Assembly: GCF_902859805.1 (NCBI RefSeq)
Contig: NZ_CADIKC010000002.1
Coordinates: forward strand, 248,001 to 312,000
Direction of reading: 5' to 3'
Source of the DNA: Paraburkholderia sediminicola
Lineage (GTDB): Bacteria > Pseudomonadota > Gammaproteobacteria > Burkholderiales > Burkholderiaceae
Length of the DNA: 64,000 nt
Part shown: piece after piece, positions 35,116 through 44,094 of the stretch
Layout: every line of letters begins with the position of its first letter
How positions within the stretch are numbered: the first letter of the stretch is position 1
Notes under the pieces: generated by a model
Seen by the model: the letters and a program-made list of their open reading frames with translations, nothing else
Told to the model about the DNA's origin: nothing
The model's database searches: none
Position numbers and translations under genes: made by a program

Positions 35116-36117
35116 ATGGAACACGAATGCGATACGTTGCCGCATTGGCTGACGGGCTCGCCGCAAGGCGAGGCCAGCCACGTGTCGGCGGCATACAACT
35201 CAGCGGTTACCGCACAACCGGCTTACCCGGCCGGCACGCGGCAACTCGAGAATTCAGCCCACGCGGCTGAAGCATCCAGAACTTCAACCCGCATGGCGTC
35301 AGGCATATCGGCCGGCGGTTTCCTGACTCTTTTCACAGAAGAGGAGATCGGCACGCCCTCGCCCGCCTCACGACGTGCAGCGCCAGTCATCAGTCCGCTG
35401 GTGCGTTTTGGCAGTGCGCAGGACCGCATCGAATTCGTGCGGCGGCGCATCAAACAACTCGGCTTCGACTCGTTCAGCTATTCGGCCACGCGCACCACCG
35501 CGCATCACAAGTCGATGTTCGTGCTGACCAGCTACGAGTCGCAGACGTGGCTCACGCGCTATTTTCGCGAGCGTTATTTCGAGCTCGATCCGCGCGTCGC
35601 GCTCGCGTCGCCGACCGGCATGCCGTTCCTCTGGAACACCGCCGACATGCGCGCCGACCTGCCGCGCGCGCAGATGCGCAGCGAGCGGCTCGGCGGGTTG
35701 ATCGACATGCTGGAGGCCACCGGCCGCAAAAGCGGGATTCTCACGCAGATGCCGCTACCCGAGCCGGAGCTGAGCGCGAGCCTGTGCTTCAACTCGGAGA
35801 TCGGCAACCCGCGCTGGATGACGGAATCGATCGTGGCCGAAACGCTGATGTTCGCGCACACGATCCATGAGTTCATCTGGATGCACGCGAAAAGCGTGAT
35901 CGGGATTGCACCCGAGCAGCAGCAGCGCGTCTCGCTGAGCGAACTGCAGCATGCAGTGCTGAAGGCGGTTGTGCAGGGGCAGCGCGACAAGGAAATTGCC
36001 TATTTCCTCGGGCTGTCGCCGCATAACGTCGACTACCACTTGCGGCGCTTGCGGCAGTTGTTCAACGTGCGCAATCGCGTGCAGCTGATCAATGTGGCGC
36101 AGGGGTATGTGACGTAG
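35116..36117 (+). CDS. LuxR family regulator with autoinducer-binding-type domain
   Basis: 333 residues. After a ~80-residue variable N-terminus, a domain from ~100-245 (IEFVRRRIKQLGFDSFSYSATR; YFRERYFELDPRVALA with the conserved Y-x-x-x-D-P of LuxR sensors; LPEPELSASLCF) resembles the acyl-HSL-binding fold. The C-terminal LuxR HTH follows (LSELQHAVLKAVVQGQRDKEIAYFLGLSPHNVDYHL then LFNVRNRVQ). No luxI synthase is near, so it is a LuxR solo. It borders the steroid genes; in Comamonas the steroid activator TesR/TeiR is also LuxR-type, so a role in steroid induction is possible. Confidence 0.85.
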   Translation: MEHECDTLPHWLTGSPQGEASHVSAAYNSAVTAQPAYPAGTRQLENSAHAAEASRTSTRMASGISAGGFLTLFTEEEIGTPSPASRRAAPVISPLVRFGSAQDRIEFVRRRIKQLGFDSFSYSATRTTAHHKSMFVLTSYESQTWLTRYFRERYFELDPRVALASPTGMPFLWNTADMRADLPRAQMRSERLGGLIDMLEATGRKSGILTQMPLPEPELSASLCFNSEIGNPRWMTESIVAETLMFAHTIHEFIWMHAKSVIGIAPEQQQRVSLSELQHAVLKAVVQGQRDKEIAYFLGLSPHNVDYHLRRLRQLFNVRNRVQLINVAQGYVT

Positions 36118-36271
36118 TAGATGGATGAAAGCGAGCCGCGGCCAGCGCATCTGCTGGTTGGCCGCGGCAGCTCGCTTGTTAGCGCTGGCCGCATCGGTAC
36201 GCCTGTTACGCGCCGGCCTCAATGACATCGCGCGACAGCACGCGACATCGCGCAAGGCGCGGCGTCGAACC

Positions 36272-36793
36272 TCAAACACTGCGCAAGGTGCGCAGGCAAT
36301 CTGCCGCAAGCTGCTGGTAAAGCCGGGTTCCGGACGATTTCGCCATGATCTCGTCCTCGCTGAGGGTGCGCACCACCCGCCCTGGCACGCCGGCCACCAA
36401 CACGCCCGCCGGCACCCGCCAGTCCTTCTTGACGAACGCGCAAGCGGCCACGATGCTCGCCTCGCCGAGCACGACGCCGTCCATGACAACCGCATGCATG
36501 CCCACCATCGTGTTCGGCTCCAATGTCGCGCCGTGAATGATCGCGCTGTGCCCGACATGACTGTCGACGCCAAGCCGGCAAGCATTCGCCACGCCGGTGT
36601 GCAGCACACAACTGTCCTGCACGTTGCTGCCACGCTCCACGATCACCGCGCCGAAATCCCCCCGCAGGCTCGCATGCGGCCCGATGTAACAGCAGGCGGC
36701 CACCGTCACGTCGCCGATCAGCACGGCGCTCGGATGAACATACGCTGACGGATCGACACGCGGCCGCTTACCGTTGAACTCGTAGAGCGCCAT
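36272..36793 (-). CDS. Gamma-carbonic-anhydrase-like / PaaY-type hexapeptide protein
   Basis: 173 residues of left-handed beta-helix hexapeptide repeats (VHPSAVLIGDVTVAACCYIGPHASLRGDFGAVIVERGSNVQD). Three His ligands for zinc sit in the usual places (LHTG, HVGHSAIIHG). PaaY relatives have thioesterase activity towards ring-opened CoA thioesters; others are carbonic anhydrases. As last gene of a minus-strand unit with a ketosteroid isomerase and an SDR, a CoA-thioester salvage role in steroid breakdown is plausible. Confidence 0.85.
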   Translation of the reverse strand: MALYEFNGKRPRVDPSAYVHPSAVLIGDVTVAACCYIGPHASLRGDFGAVIVERGSNVQDSCVLHTGVANACRLGVDSHVGHSAIIHGATLEPNTMVGMHAVVMDGVVLGEASIVAACAFVKKDWRVPAGVLVAGVPGRVVRTLSEDEIMAKSSGTRLYQQLAADCLRTLRSV

Positions 36794-36810
36794 CGCGCCG
36801 CCGTTCCGGT

Positions 36811-37203
36811 TCAGCTCGCGTCAGCGAGCACGTGATAGTCGTCGGCGCCCCAGTACGCACGCATGCGCAGAATCTTGCCGTCGGCGTCGAAGTCCATCAC
36901 GTCGGTCACGTCGATATGCGCGGGCCGGCCGTCTTGCCCCGTGATATGCACGCGAAAGCTGATCGACGCGCTATTGCCGTGCGAGCCGCGCGGCGGCGCC
37001 ATCAGCTCGAGCCGCGCGCCCACCGAAGTCGCATACGTATAGAACGTTTCGATCTCGCTCCTGCCCTCTTTCAGGGGCGTGCCGACCGGATCTTCGACGC
37101 TCGCGTTGTCGGCGAATAGCGCAACGACGCGTGCAGCATCGGCGGCATTGAACGCCTCGATGTAGTCGACGAGGCGCGCCTTCATGTTTTCACTGGTGTT
37201 CAT
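36811..37203 (-). CDS. Steroid delta-isomerase (ketosteroid isomerase family)
   Basis: 130 residues, the usual KSI length (125-131). Tyr14 and Asp38 are at the same residue numbers as in the Comamonas testosteroni enzyme, inside the closely matching VVALFADNASVEDPVGTP. An Asp in VTDVMDF (~103) aligns with the third catalytic residue Asp99. The enzyme moves the C5-C6 double bond of 3-oxo-steroids into conjugation (delta5 to delta4). It is followed by a PaaY-like gene and preceded by an SDR 8 bases away. A larger frame reading through to 37659 is a shadow of the SDR. Confidence 0.85.
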   Translation of the reverse strand: MNTSENMKARLVDYIEAFNAADAARVVALFADNASVEDPVGTPLKEGRSEIETFYTYATSVGARLELMAPPRGSHGNSASISFRVHITGQDGRPAHIDVTDVMDFDADGKILRMRAYWGADDYHVLADAS

Positions 37204-37211
37204 CCGTCCTC

Positions 37212-37997
37212 CTAGCGCGCGGTGTAGCCGCCGTCGATCACCAGTTCCGTGCCGGTCACGTAGCGGCCGGCCGGCGACACCAGATACAGGATGCCCGCCG
37301 CGATATCTTGCGGATCGCCGATCTTCGCAAGCGGCACCAGCGTTTTCATATGCTCGAAAATCTGCTCCGGGTCGCCGAGCTTTGCGAACGCTTCTTCCAG
37401 GAGCGGCGTGCGGATAAAACCGGGGTGCACGGAATTCGCGCGGATGTTCTGCGTGGCGTACAGCATCGCTTCGGTCTTCGCCATCAGCCGCACCGCGCCC
37501 TTCGACGCGTGATACGCCGGCACGTCCGGGCCGCCGACCAGCCCATACATCGACGACAGATTCACGATCGAGCCGCCGCCCGCCGTCAGCATGTGCGGAA
37601 TCGCGTACTTGGTGCAGAGGAACACGCCCGTCACATTGACGTCGATGACTTTCTGCCATTGCTGCAGCGTCATTTCGTGCGTGGGCAGATTCGCGCCTTC
37701 GATCCCAGCGTTGTTCACCAGGGCGTCGAGCCGTCCAAAGCGCGTGGCGATTTCGCCGAACACGCGCTGCACGTTGTCTTCCTGCGTGACGTCCATCTTC
37801 CAGAACGCGGCGCGGCCGCCCGACTCATTGATCTCCGCGACCAGTTGCTCGCCGGGTTCCGTCAGTACGTCGAGCACCGCGATCGCCGAGCCGGCTGCCG
37901 CCAGAGTGCGTGCTGTCTGCGCACCGATGCCGCGCGCGCCGCCGGTGATGGCGGTCACTTTGCCGCTCATGTCGAACAGTTGATGGGGAAATGTCAT
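37212..37997 (-). CDS. SDR oxidoreductase, likely hydroxysteroid dehydrogenase
   Basis: 261 residues: GGARGIGAQ cofactor motif (~19-27), LVNNAGIEG, catalytic Ser in NLSSMYG and Y-x-x-x-K in YHASKGA (~155-159), and the family C-terminus YVTGTELVIDGGYTAR. It probably oxidises a ring hydroxyl using NAD(P). It is the first gene of a unit with the ketosteroid isomerase, so 3-hydroxy to 3-oxo oxidation before isomerisation is the natural guess; position specificity cannot be read. Confidence 0.85.
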   Translation of the reverse strand: MTFPHQLFDMSGKVTAITGGARGIGAQTARTLAAAGSAIAVLDVLTEPGEQLVAEINESGGRAAFWKMDVTQEDNVQRVFGEIATRFGRLDALVNNAGIEGANLPTHEMTLQQWQKVIDVNVTGVFLCTKYAIPHMLTAGGGSIVNLSSMYGLVGGPDVPAYHASKGAVRLMAKTEAMLYATQNIRANSVHPGFIRTPLLEEAFAKLGDPEQIFEHMKTLVPLAKIGDPQDIAAGILYLVSPAGRYVTGTELVIDGGYTAR

Positions 37998-38101
37998 ACC
38001 GTCTCCGTCATGTTGTAGTTAGGGTTTCTGTGGCGCGTAGCCTTGCGGCCTCCGTGTCGGCCACGTCAGCCGGACCCGTCACGCCGCATTCGAAGCATGC
38101 C

Positions 38102-38995
38102 TCAAGCGGCGCGCCGTTCCGCGAGAAATTCCAGACATTCGCGATTGAAATATCGCCGATGCTCGACCATCACCCAATGCCCGCAACGATTCATCAGGAC
38201 AAAGCGCGCGTCGGCGCAGTGCTCGAGAAACCGCATCGCGCCGCTGGCCGGATTGAAGCGGTCATCGGTGCCCCAGAAACCCAGTACGGGGCATTTGAGT
38301 TCGCCGAGCCGGTCAGTCAGGTTGGGCACGCGCATCGTCGACAGCACTTCCGGCGGCTGGTGTTCACACACGGCGAGACGTTCTTCGACCAGCGCGTCGG
38401 TGACAAGGCTGCGATCGAACACCAGCAGTTCAAGCAATTGCCGCATCGTCAACCGATTCATCTGGCGGTTCGTGAAGAGCGACACCATCTTCTGGATGCC
38501 CTCCATTTTGAAGTAGGTCTCGCGTTCCTCTACACCGCCCGGCGCCATCATGATCAGGCTGTCGACGTCTTCCGGATAGTCGAGCGCGTATTGCAGCGCG
38601 ATCGCGCCGCCGAGCGAATTGCCGAGCAAAGTCGCCCGGCCAATGCCGTTCGCCGTGAGCTGCGCGCGCAATGCGCTCACGAAGAAATCGAGTGTGTAGT
38701 GCACGTCCGCAGGTTTCGACGACGCGCCATAGCCCGGCAAATCGACCACGATCGCGCGATGACCGGCTGCTGCGAACTGCGGGTAGTTGTGCTTGAAGTT
38801 ACTGAAGCCGCTGGCGCCTGGGCCGCTGCCGTGGATGAACACAACGGGCGCGCCGCTGCCGGCTTCGAAATGATGCAGTGTCAGGCCGCCGGGGACCTCC
38901 GTGAAAATCCCCTTGGGCGCCTGCAGGACGGGTGGCGCGCTACGTGATTGACCGTGCGTGTCTGCGTGTTGGGACTCGGTGGGTGTTGCATTCAT
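38102..38995 (-). CDS. tesD: Alpha/beta hydrolase of the meta-cleavage-product (C-C hydrolase) family
   Basis: 297 residues. Oxyanion-hole motif FIHGSGPGASGFSNF, nucleophile elbow LLGNSLGGAIALQYALDYP (catalytic Ser ~130), acid in GTDDRFNPASG and catalytic His in MNRCGHWVMVEH follow the BphD/HsaD/TesD order. In steroid degraders this enzyme cleaves 4,9-DSHA, the product of ring-A extradiol cleavage. Context (ketosteroid isomerase, hydratase-aldolase genes, KshA) favours that over an aromatic pathway, but the extradiol dioxygenase gene is not in the window. It is divergent from an SDR gene. Confidence 0.8.
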   Translation of the reverse strand: MNATPTESQHADTHGQSRSAPPVLQAPKGIFTEVPGGLTLHHFEAGSGAPVVFIHGSGPGASGFSNFKHNYPQFAAAGHRAIVVDLPGYGASSKPADVHYTLDFFVSALRAQLTANGIGRATLLGNSLGGAIALQYALDYPEDVDSLIMMAPGGVEERETYFKMEGIQKMVSLFTNRQMNRLTMRQLLELLVFDRSLVTDALVEERLAVCEHQPPEVLSTMRVPNLTDRLGELKCPVLGFWGTDDRFNPASGAMRFLEHCADARFVLMNRCGHWVMVEHRRYFNRECLEFLAERRAA

Positions 38996-39169
38996 GCGCG
39001 CTTGTCTCCTTTGTCGCGCCGCGCTCTTCGGCGCGGCAGATTGTATGAAGGTCGCCAGCGAAAGCATCATCCCGTCGAATCCGCAGCCAGGCATCGTCTT
39101 TTCAGACTACGAGGCCACGCCGCATTTCTCCTACCATCGGCCCCACATGAACAGCGGGAGACAACGGCA

Positions 39170-39982
39170 ATGAGCGGGTTTGATTTCAGCGGCAAGGTGG
39201 TGCTGGTGACGGGCGGCACCAAAGGGATCGGCGCGGCCATCGCGCAGGCTTTCAGCGACGCGGGCGCTACCGTGTACGTATGCGGACGCACGCCGCCCGC
39301 AAGCACGGTTGCGGGTTTTCCTGAGAACGCCCCGCGTTTCATCGCCGCGGACGTGCGCGACATCGACACAATCGACGCGCTGCTCGCGCAGATCGAACGC
39401 GAAGCCGGCCGGCTCGACGTGCTCGTCAGCAATGCAGGCGGTGCACCGTTCGCGCTCGCCGCGCAGGCCTCACCGCGCTTCACCGAAGGCGTCATCCGCC
39501 TGAACCTGGTGGCGCCGCTTCAGATCGCGCAACGTGCAAATGCGTTGATGCAACAGCAACCGGAAGGCGGCGTCCTGCTATTCATCGGCAGCGTGAGCGG
39601 TTTGCGGGCGTCCCCGGGAACAGCGGCCTATGGCGCGGCGAAGGCGGGCCTGCTGAATGCGGTGCGCTCGCTCGCGGTGGAATGGGCCCCCAAGGTTCGC
39701 GTGTGCGCGGTGAGCCCGAGTCTCGTCGAAACCGAAGCCGCCACCCGTGGCCACACGGGGTCGTCACCGGAAGACGCCGCGGCCGCGCTCGACAACATCG
39801 CCGCGACAATTCCCGCAGGCCGGCTCGCAAAACCCGGCGATATTGCGTCCGCGTGCCTCTTCCTCGCATCACCGCACGCCGCCTATGCGTCAGGCAGCAA
39901 CCTGATTCTCGAAGGCGGCGGCGAAGTGCCCGCCTTTCTCGCCGCCACCGATCTGCACAAGGCGTTCGCTACGACACCCTGA
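39170..39982 (+). CDS. SDR oxidoreductase
   Basis: 270 residues with TGGTKGIGAAIA (~15-26), VSNAGGAPF in place of the common NNAG, catalytic Ser in FIGSVSGLR and Y-x-x-x-K in YGAAKAG. It is a classical NAD(P)-dependent dehydrogenase/reductase. A GGGAG box precedes ATG 39170. It starts the plus-strand side of the steroid region, 130 bases before the DUF1302 gene. The substrate is probably a steroid alcohol or ketone, inferred only from neighbours. Confidence 0.82.
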   Translation: MSGFDFSGKVVLVTGGTKGIGAAIAQAFSDAGATVYVCGRTPPASTVAGFPENAPRFIAADVRDIDTIDALLAQIEREAGRLDVLVSNAGGAPFALAAQASPRFTEGVIRLNLVAPLQIAQRANALMQQQPEGGVLLFIGSVSGLRASPGTAAYGAAKAGLLNAVRSLAVEWAPKVRVCAVSPSLVETEAATRGHTGSSPEDAAAALDNIAATIPAGRLAKPGDIASACLFLASPHAAYASGSNLILEGGGEVPAFLAATDLHKAFATTP

Positions 39983-40111
39983 GCGCATTCGCACGCGCAC
40001 GCCTCGCATCCCTGGGGCAAGCGACTAGTCCGTTTTGACGATTCTCGCGCCGCACGTGCCCCCTAACCTCTGATCACAACAAATTTCAGATGTGACCACA
40101 GAGGAGACAGG

Positions 40112-41701
40112 ATGCAGATCAACGGAACACAAGAGCGCGCACCGGCGATGCGCGCAGTGTGCGCGGCATGCAGACTCGCCGTGCTGGCAGCAGCGTCGGC
40201 GGCGACGCTGACAACGTTCACCACCCCGGCTTATGCGGGCGACACCATCAATCTCGGCGCGGACACCACGCTCGATTACACCTTCACGCTCGGCTACGGC
40301 CTGGGCATGCGCACACGCGCGCCGAGCGGCAATTTGCTGACGCCCGAGAACATCAACGGCGACGACGGCGACCGCAACTTCGCGAAGAACAAGCTGATCG
40401 AGAATCAGGTGAGCCTGCTCGGTGAAGTGAACCTCAAGCACGACGACTGGGGTGTCTTCGTGCGCGCCGACACGTTCTACGATCAGGCGTACCAGCATTC
40501 GAACTACAACAACGCACCCTTCACCGTGAATCACGGCGGCACCTACAACAACTTCACCGAACAGGCGAATTACTGGGCCGGCGGGCGCACCCAATTGCTC
40601 GCGGCTTACGTCTACAACACGTTCAAGCTCGCTGGAACAAGCCTGAACGTGAAGGTCGGCGATCAGGTGGTGGCCTGGGGCGAGAGCGTGTTCTTCCCGA
40701 ACATTGCCGGCGCGCAAGGCCCCGCGGATGCCACCAAATCGTTCGTCGCCGGTGCTGAAGTGAAAGACATCCTGTTGCCGGTGCCGCAGATTTCGACGCA
40801 GTGGCAGATCGCGCCGAACTTCAGCCTGCTCGGCTACTACCAGTTTTCCTTCCAGCCAAATCAGCTGAGCGCGCCGGGCAGCTATATGAGCTATTCGGAC
40901 GTGGTCGGCCCCGGCGCCGAATACATCATCGGACCGGGTGGCATTCACATTCCGCGCGGCAACGACATTCGTCCCGGCAACAGCGGGCAATGGGGTCTCG
41001 GCGCGCGTTGGCGCGTGTTCGGCGACACCGAAATCGGTGCGTACTACCTGCACTACAACGACATGAATCCGAGTGTCGTGACCACCTACTTTCCGACGTT
41101 GCAGTACCAGCAGAAGTACTTCGACAACATCAAACTCACCGGCCTGAGTTTCTCCACCGACCTGAACGGCGTGAACGTGGCCGGCGAAACGTCGTATCGC
41201 CAGGGCGCGGCTGTGCTCGTGAACACCCCTGCCGGTGCGCAATCGACACGCGGTGACGTGTGGCAGTCGAACCTGTCCGCGATCTATTCGATCGGACCGA
41301 CGTTCCTCGCCGCGTCGCAAACGCTGGTCGGTGAAGTCTCGTATGTACACGCCGGCAACATCACGCCGCTGCTCGGTTCGTCGACGCTCGCCAACACGCG
41401 CAATTCCGCCGCCTTCGAAGTGGCGTGGACGCTCAGCTACAAGAACGTCTTCAACGGTTGGGACGTCGACGTGCCGCTTACCTATGCCGACGATTTCACC
41501 GGCAAGTCGGCACTTGCCGGCGCACTCGGTTCGATGACCGGCGTAGGCGATCACCGCGTTACGGTAGGCGTGAACTTCACGCGCCTGAGCAATCTGAAAC
41601 TCGGACTGGTCTACGCGAAATTCCTCGGCCGGCCGGACCCGACCAATCGTCCGCTCGCCGATCGCGACTACGTGCTCGCCACGGCGACTTACTCGTTCTG
41701 A
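40112..41701 (+). CDS. DUF1302 family outer-membrane protein
   Basis: 529 residues. A long signal peptide (RLAVLAAASAATLTTF... ending TPAYA-GDT, cleavage ~43) precedes a protein of alternating aromatic/polar strands ending in ATYSF, with a terminal Phe typical of outer-membrane beta-barrels. The start DTINLGADTTLDYTFTLGYGLGMRTR is characteristic of DUF1302. It is co-transcribed with a DUF1329 gene 100 bases downstream; the two families recur together in hydrophobic-compound degraders. Likely a channel or porin for steroids across the outer membrane, an inference from context. Confidence 0.85.
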   Translation: MQINGTQERAPAMRAVCAACRLAVLAAASAATLTTFTTPAYAGDTINLGADTTLDYTFTLGYGLGMRTRAPSGNLLTPENINGDDGDRNFAKNKLIENQVSLLGEVNLKHDDWGVFVRADTFYDQAYQHSNYNNAPFTVNHGGTYNNFTEQANYWAGGRTQLLAAYVYNTFKLAGTSLNVKVGDQVVAWGESVFFPNIAGAQGPADATKSFVAGAEVKDILLPVPQISTQWQIAPNFSLLGYYQFSFQPNQLSAPGSYMSYSDVVGPGAEYIIGPGGIHIPRGNDIRPGNSGQWGLGARWRVFGDTEIGAYYLHYNDMNPSVVTTYFPTLQYQQKYFDNIKLTGLSFSTDLNGVNVAGETSYRQGAAVLVNTPAGAQSTRGDVWQSNLSAIYSIGPTFLAASQTLVGEVSYVHAGNITPLLGSSTLANTRNSAAFEVAWTLSYKNVFNGWDVDVPLTYADDFTGKSALAGALGSMTGVGDHRVTVGVNFTRLSNLKLGLVYAKFLGRPDPTNRPLADRDYVLATATYSF

Positions 41702-41801
41702 TATTGCGTTCCCTGTTGACTGGGCGTCTGGTGTTTCGGACGCCTCACAGCATGCATCACCCTTTGAATCAGCCGTCTTTTTACTGCAAGAGGATTTGGT
41801 C

Positions 41802-43193
41802 ATGAGTCGAATTTTCAATCCCGCATTGCGAGTCTGCGTGATCGCGGCAGCCGCCGCGTTCGCCGCCGCACCCAGCGCCCCATCGTTTGCCAAAACCAGC
41901 CCGGAAGATCTCGCCAAACTCGAAGGCCCGCTCACGCCCATGGGCGCCGAGCGCGCGGGCAATGCCGACGGCACGATCCCCGCGTGGAGCGGCAAATGGT
42001 TCGGCACGCCGCCGGGCGTCGACTACAAACCGGGCCAACGCTTCCCCGATCCGTATGCGAGCGAGAAGCCGCTCTTCGTGATTACCGCGCAAAACATGCA
42101 GCAATACGAAGCGCGTCTCACCGACGGCGAGAAAGCGCTGCTCAAGAAGTATCCGGATACCTTCAAGATTCCGGTCTATCCGAGCCACCGCGATTTCAGC
42201 TATGGCGACGCCGTGTACAAGGATATCCGTCTGTACTCGCCCACCACCACGATGACGAAAGACCAGAACGGCCTGAAGGATTTCCCGCCGGTCACGCCAT
42301 TCCCCGTGCCGAAGAACGGCGTCGAGGCGATGTGGAATCTGCGCTTCGCATCCGCGGTCGAAGGCGAAACCGCGACCTACGACCAGGCCGTGGTCTACCC
42401 GGATGGCAATATTGCATGGGGCAAGGTGCAGTACGCGATCTACGGGCCGCGCAGCGCTGACCATTTCGAGCCGAAGAACGCGCTGAACGCGAAGAGTTTC
42501 TTCCGTCAGACCACCATGCTGCCGCTCTCCGATCGCGGCACGATCATCACCGGCTATGAGATGTGGGATCAGGAAGGCTCCGACACCCGCCGCACGTGGT
42601 CATATAACCCGGGCACACGGCGCGTACGCCAGGCGCCGGAGTTCGGCTTCGATCAGCCCGAAGGGCCAGGCGGTTTCCGCACCGTCGACGACGACCGCCT
42701 CTTTAACGGCTCGGGCGAGCGTTACGACTGGAAGATCGTCGGCAAGCGCGAAGTGTATGTGCCGTACGACAACTACAAGCTGATGGATCCGTCGATCAAA
42801 TACACCGATCTGCTGACCAAGGGCCACGAGAACACGCAATACATGCGCTTCGAACTGCATCGCGTGTGGGTGTTGCAAGCCACGCTCAAGTCTGGCTATC
42901 GCCATCAATACGCGAAACGGGTGCTGTATCTCGACGAGGACACATGGAACGCAGTCGCCGCCGACAACTACGACGCTCGCGGCACCTTGTGGCGCACCAA
43001 CCTCGCTCCGACGCTCTATGCGTTCGACGCCAAAGCGTTCTACTCGACTGCCGTGTTCTATCACGACCTGATTTCAGGCGCCTATTACGCGGACCGTCTG
43101 GCGAATCAGGAACCGATGCCGGTGCTCACGCGCGGCTCGCAACTGACCGAGGCGTACTTCTCACCTGATGCGATTCGCGGCGCGGGCAATTGA
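41802..43193 (+). CDS. DUF1329 family periplasmic/outer-membrane-associated protein
   Basis: 463 residues. A signal peptide (VCVIAAAAAFAAAPSAPSFAKT) ends around residue 31. Family marks are LEGPLTPMGAERAGNADGTIPAW at the mature N-terminus and FFRQTTMLPLSDRGT, TWSYNPGTRRVRQAP and HRVWVLQATLKSGYRH further on. The fold is predicted LolA/LolB-like by family knowledge, i.e. a hydrophobic-ligand shuttle. Partner of the DUF1302 barrel immediately upstream. A GAGG box precedes ATG 41802. Probably binds steroids or lipids at the outer membrane. Confidence 0.85.
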   Translation: MSRIFNPALRVCVIAAAAAFAAAPSAPSFAKTSPEDLAKLEGPLTPMGAERAGNADGTIPAWSGKWFGTPPGVDYKPGQRFPDPYASEKPLFVITAQNMQQYEARLTDGEKALLKKYPDTFKIPVYPSHRDFSYGDAVYKDIRLYSPTTTMTKDQNGLKDFPPVTPFPVPKNGVEAMWNLRFASAVEGETATYDQAVVYPDGNIAWGKVQYAIYGPRSADHFEPKNALNAKSFFRQTTMLPLSDRGTIITGYEMWDQEGSDTRRTWSYNPGTRRVRQAPEFGFDQPEGPGGFRTVDDDRLFNGSGERYDWKIVGKREVYVPYDNYKLMDPSIKYTDLLTKGHENTQYMRFELHRVWVLQATLKSGYRHQYAKRVLYLDEDTWNAVAADNYDARGTLWRTNLAPTLYAFDAKAFYSTAVFYHDLISGAYYADRLANQEPMPVLTRGSQLTEAYFSPDAIRGAGN

Positions 43194-43219
43194 TTTCGTT
43201 GCGCCTCCATTGAAGCCGC

Positions 43220-43257
43220 GGCGGGGGACGGGTTCAGCCCCCGCCCCGGCGCTTTTC
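43220..43257 (+). terminator. Terminator between the DUF1302/DUF1329 unit and tesE
   Basis: Eight-bp stem GGCGGGGG (43220-43227) with CCCCCGCC (43238-43245), 10-base loop, followed by CCGGCGCTTTT. Likely lowers read-through into the hydratase gene. Confidence 0.65.
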
Positions 43258-43277
43258 CCTTTCTTATTGCGGTCGCC

Positions 43278-44060
43278 ATGACTTCGACACTTCACGCCAC
43301 ACTCGGCGACGAGCTTTACCACGCATGGTGCGAACGCACACCAATTGCACCGTTCTCGGCGCGCGCCGCCGGTTTATCGCTCGCCGACGCTTACCGCGTG
43401 CAGCAGCACTTCGTCGCACGCCGCATCGAAGCGGGTGAAACCGTCGTCGGCAAGAAGATCGGCGTGACGAGCCAGGCCGTGCAGGACATGCTCGACGTGC
43501 GCCAGCCGGATTTCGGCGTGCTGCTTTCCGGCATGCATTACGTGGCCGGCGAAGACATCCCCATCGCGAATCTGATCGCGCCACGCGCCGAAGGCGAAAT
43601 TGCGTTCTATCTGAAAGACGATTTGCGCGGCCCGGGCATCACGCGAGACGCGGTGCTCGCGGCAACCGAAGCGGTCGGTGCGTGCTTCGAGATTGTCGAT
43701 TCGCGCATTCGCGATTGGGCGATCCGCATCGGCGACACGGTGGCCGACAACGCGTCATGCGGCGTCTACGTACTGGGCGAAGAACGTGTTGCGCCCCACT
43801 CGCTCGATCTCGCCGCCTGCCGCATGACGCTCGACAAGAACGGCGAGCGCGCGGCCGAAGGAATCGGCGCGGCCGCACTAGGTCATCCGGCCGATGCCAT
43901 CGCGTGGCTCGCGAACACGCTCGGCGAACTCGGCGTACCGCTGCTCGCCGGCGAAGTCGTGCTGTCGGGTTCGCTGGCGGCCCTGATTCCCGTCGTTTCC
44001 GGCGACCAGCTGCACATGCAGATCGAAGGCATCGGCAGTTGTTCCGTGCGCTTCATCTGA
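43278..44060 (+). CDS. tesE: 2-hydroxypenta/hexa-2,4-dienoate hydratase
   Basis: 260 residues of the MhpD/HpaH hydratase family (FAH fold): [35 protein letters not shown] with the metal-binding Glu pair, and [10 protein letters not shown]. It adds water to the 2-hydroxydienoate released by the C-C hydrolase. Followed directly by acetaldehyde dehydrogenase and 4-hydroxy-2-oxoacid aldolase genes, the fixed lower-pathway trio. In steroid degraders (TesE/HsaE) the substrate is 2-hydroxyhexa-2,4-dienoate. An aromatic meta-pathway enzyme cannot be excluded from sequence alone. Confidence 0.87.
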   Translation: MTSTLHATLGDELYHAWCERTPIAPFSARAAGLSLADAYRVQQHFVARRIEAGETVVGKKIGVTSQAVQDMLDVRQPDFGVLLSGMHYVAGEDIPIANLIAPRAEGEIAFYLKDDLRGPGITRDAVLAATEAVGACFEIVDSRIRDWAIRIGDTVADNASCGVYVLGEERVAPHSLDLAACRMTLDKNGERAAEGIGAAALGHPADAIAWLANTLGELGVPLLAGEVVLSGSLAALIPVVSGDQLHMQIEGIGSCSVRFI

Positions 44061-44094
44061 TCGATTGACCGTCTTTTCCTTGAGGATGCATTCA

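Noticed and set aside
36811..37659. 282-codon frame extending the ketosteroid isomerase upstream
   Set aside because: The extra part is an alternate frame of the SDR; the KSI family start MNTSEN at 37203 restores Tyr14/Asp38 numbering.
40025..42007. Minus-strand ORF of 660 codons antisense to DUF1302/DUF1329 genes
   Set aside because: Shadow frame spanning two real genes and their gap, with no domain pattern.
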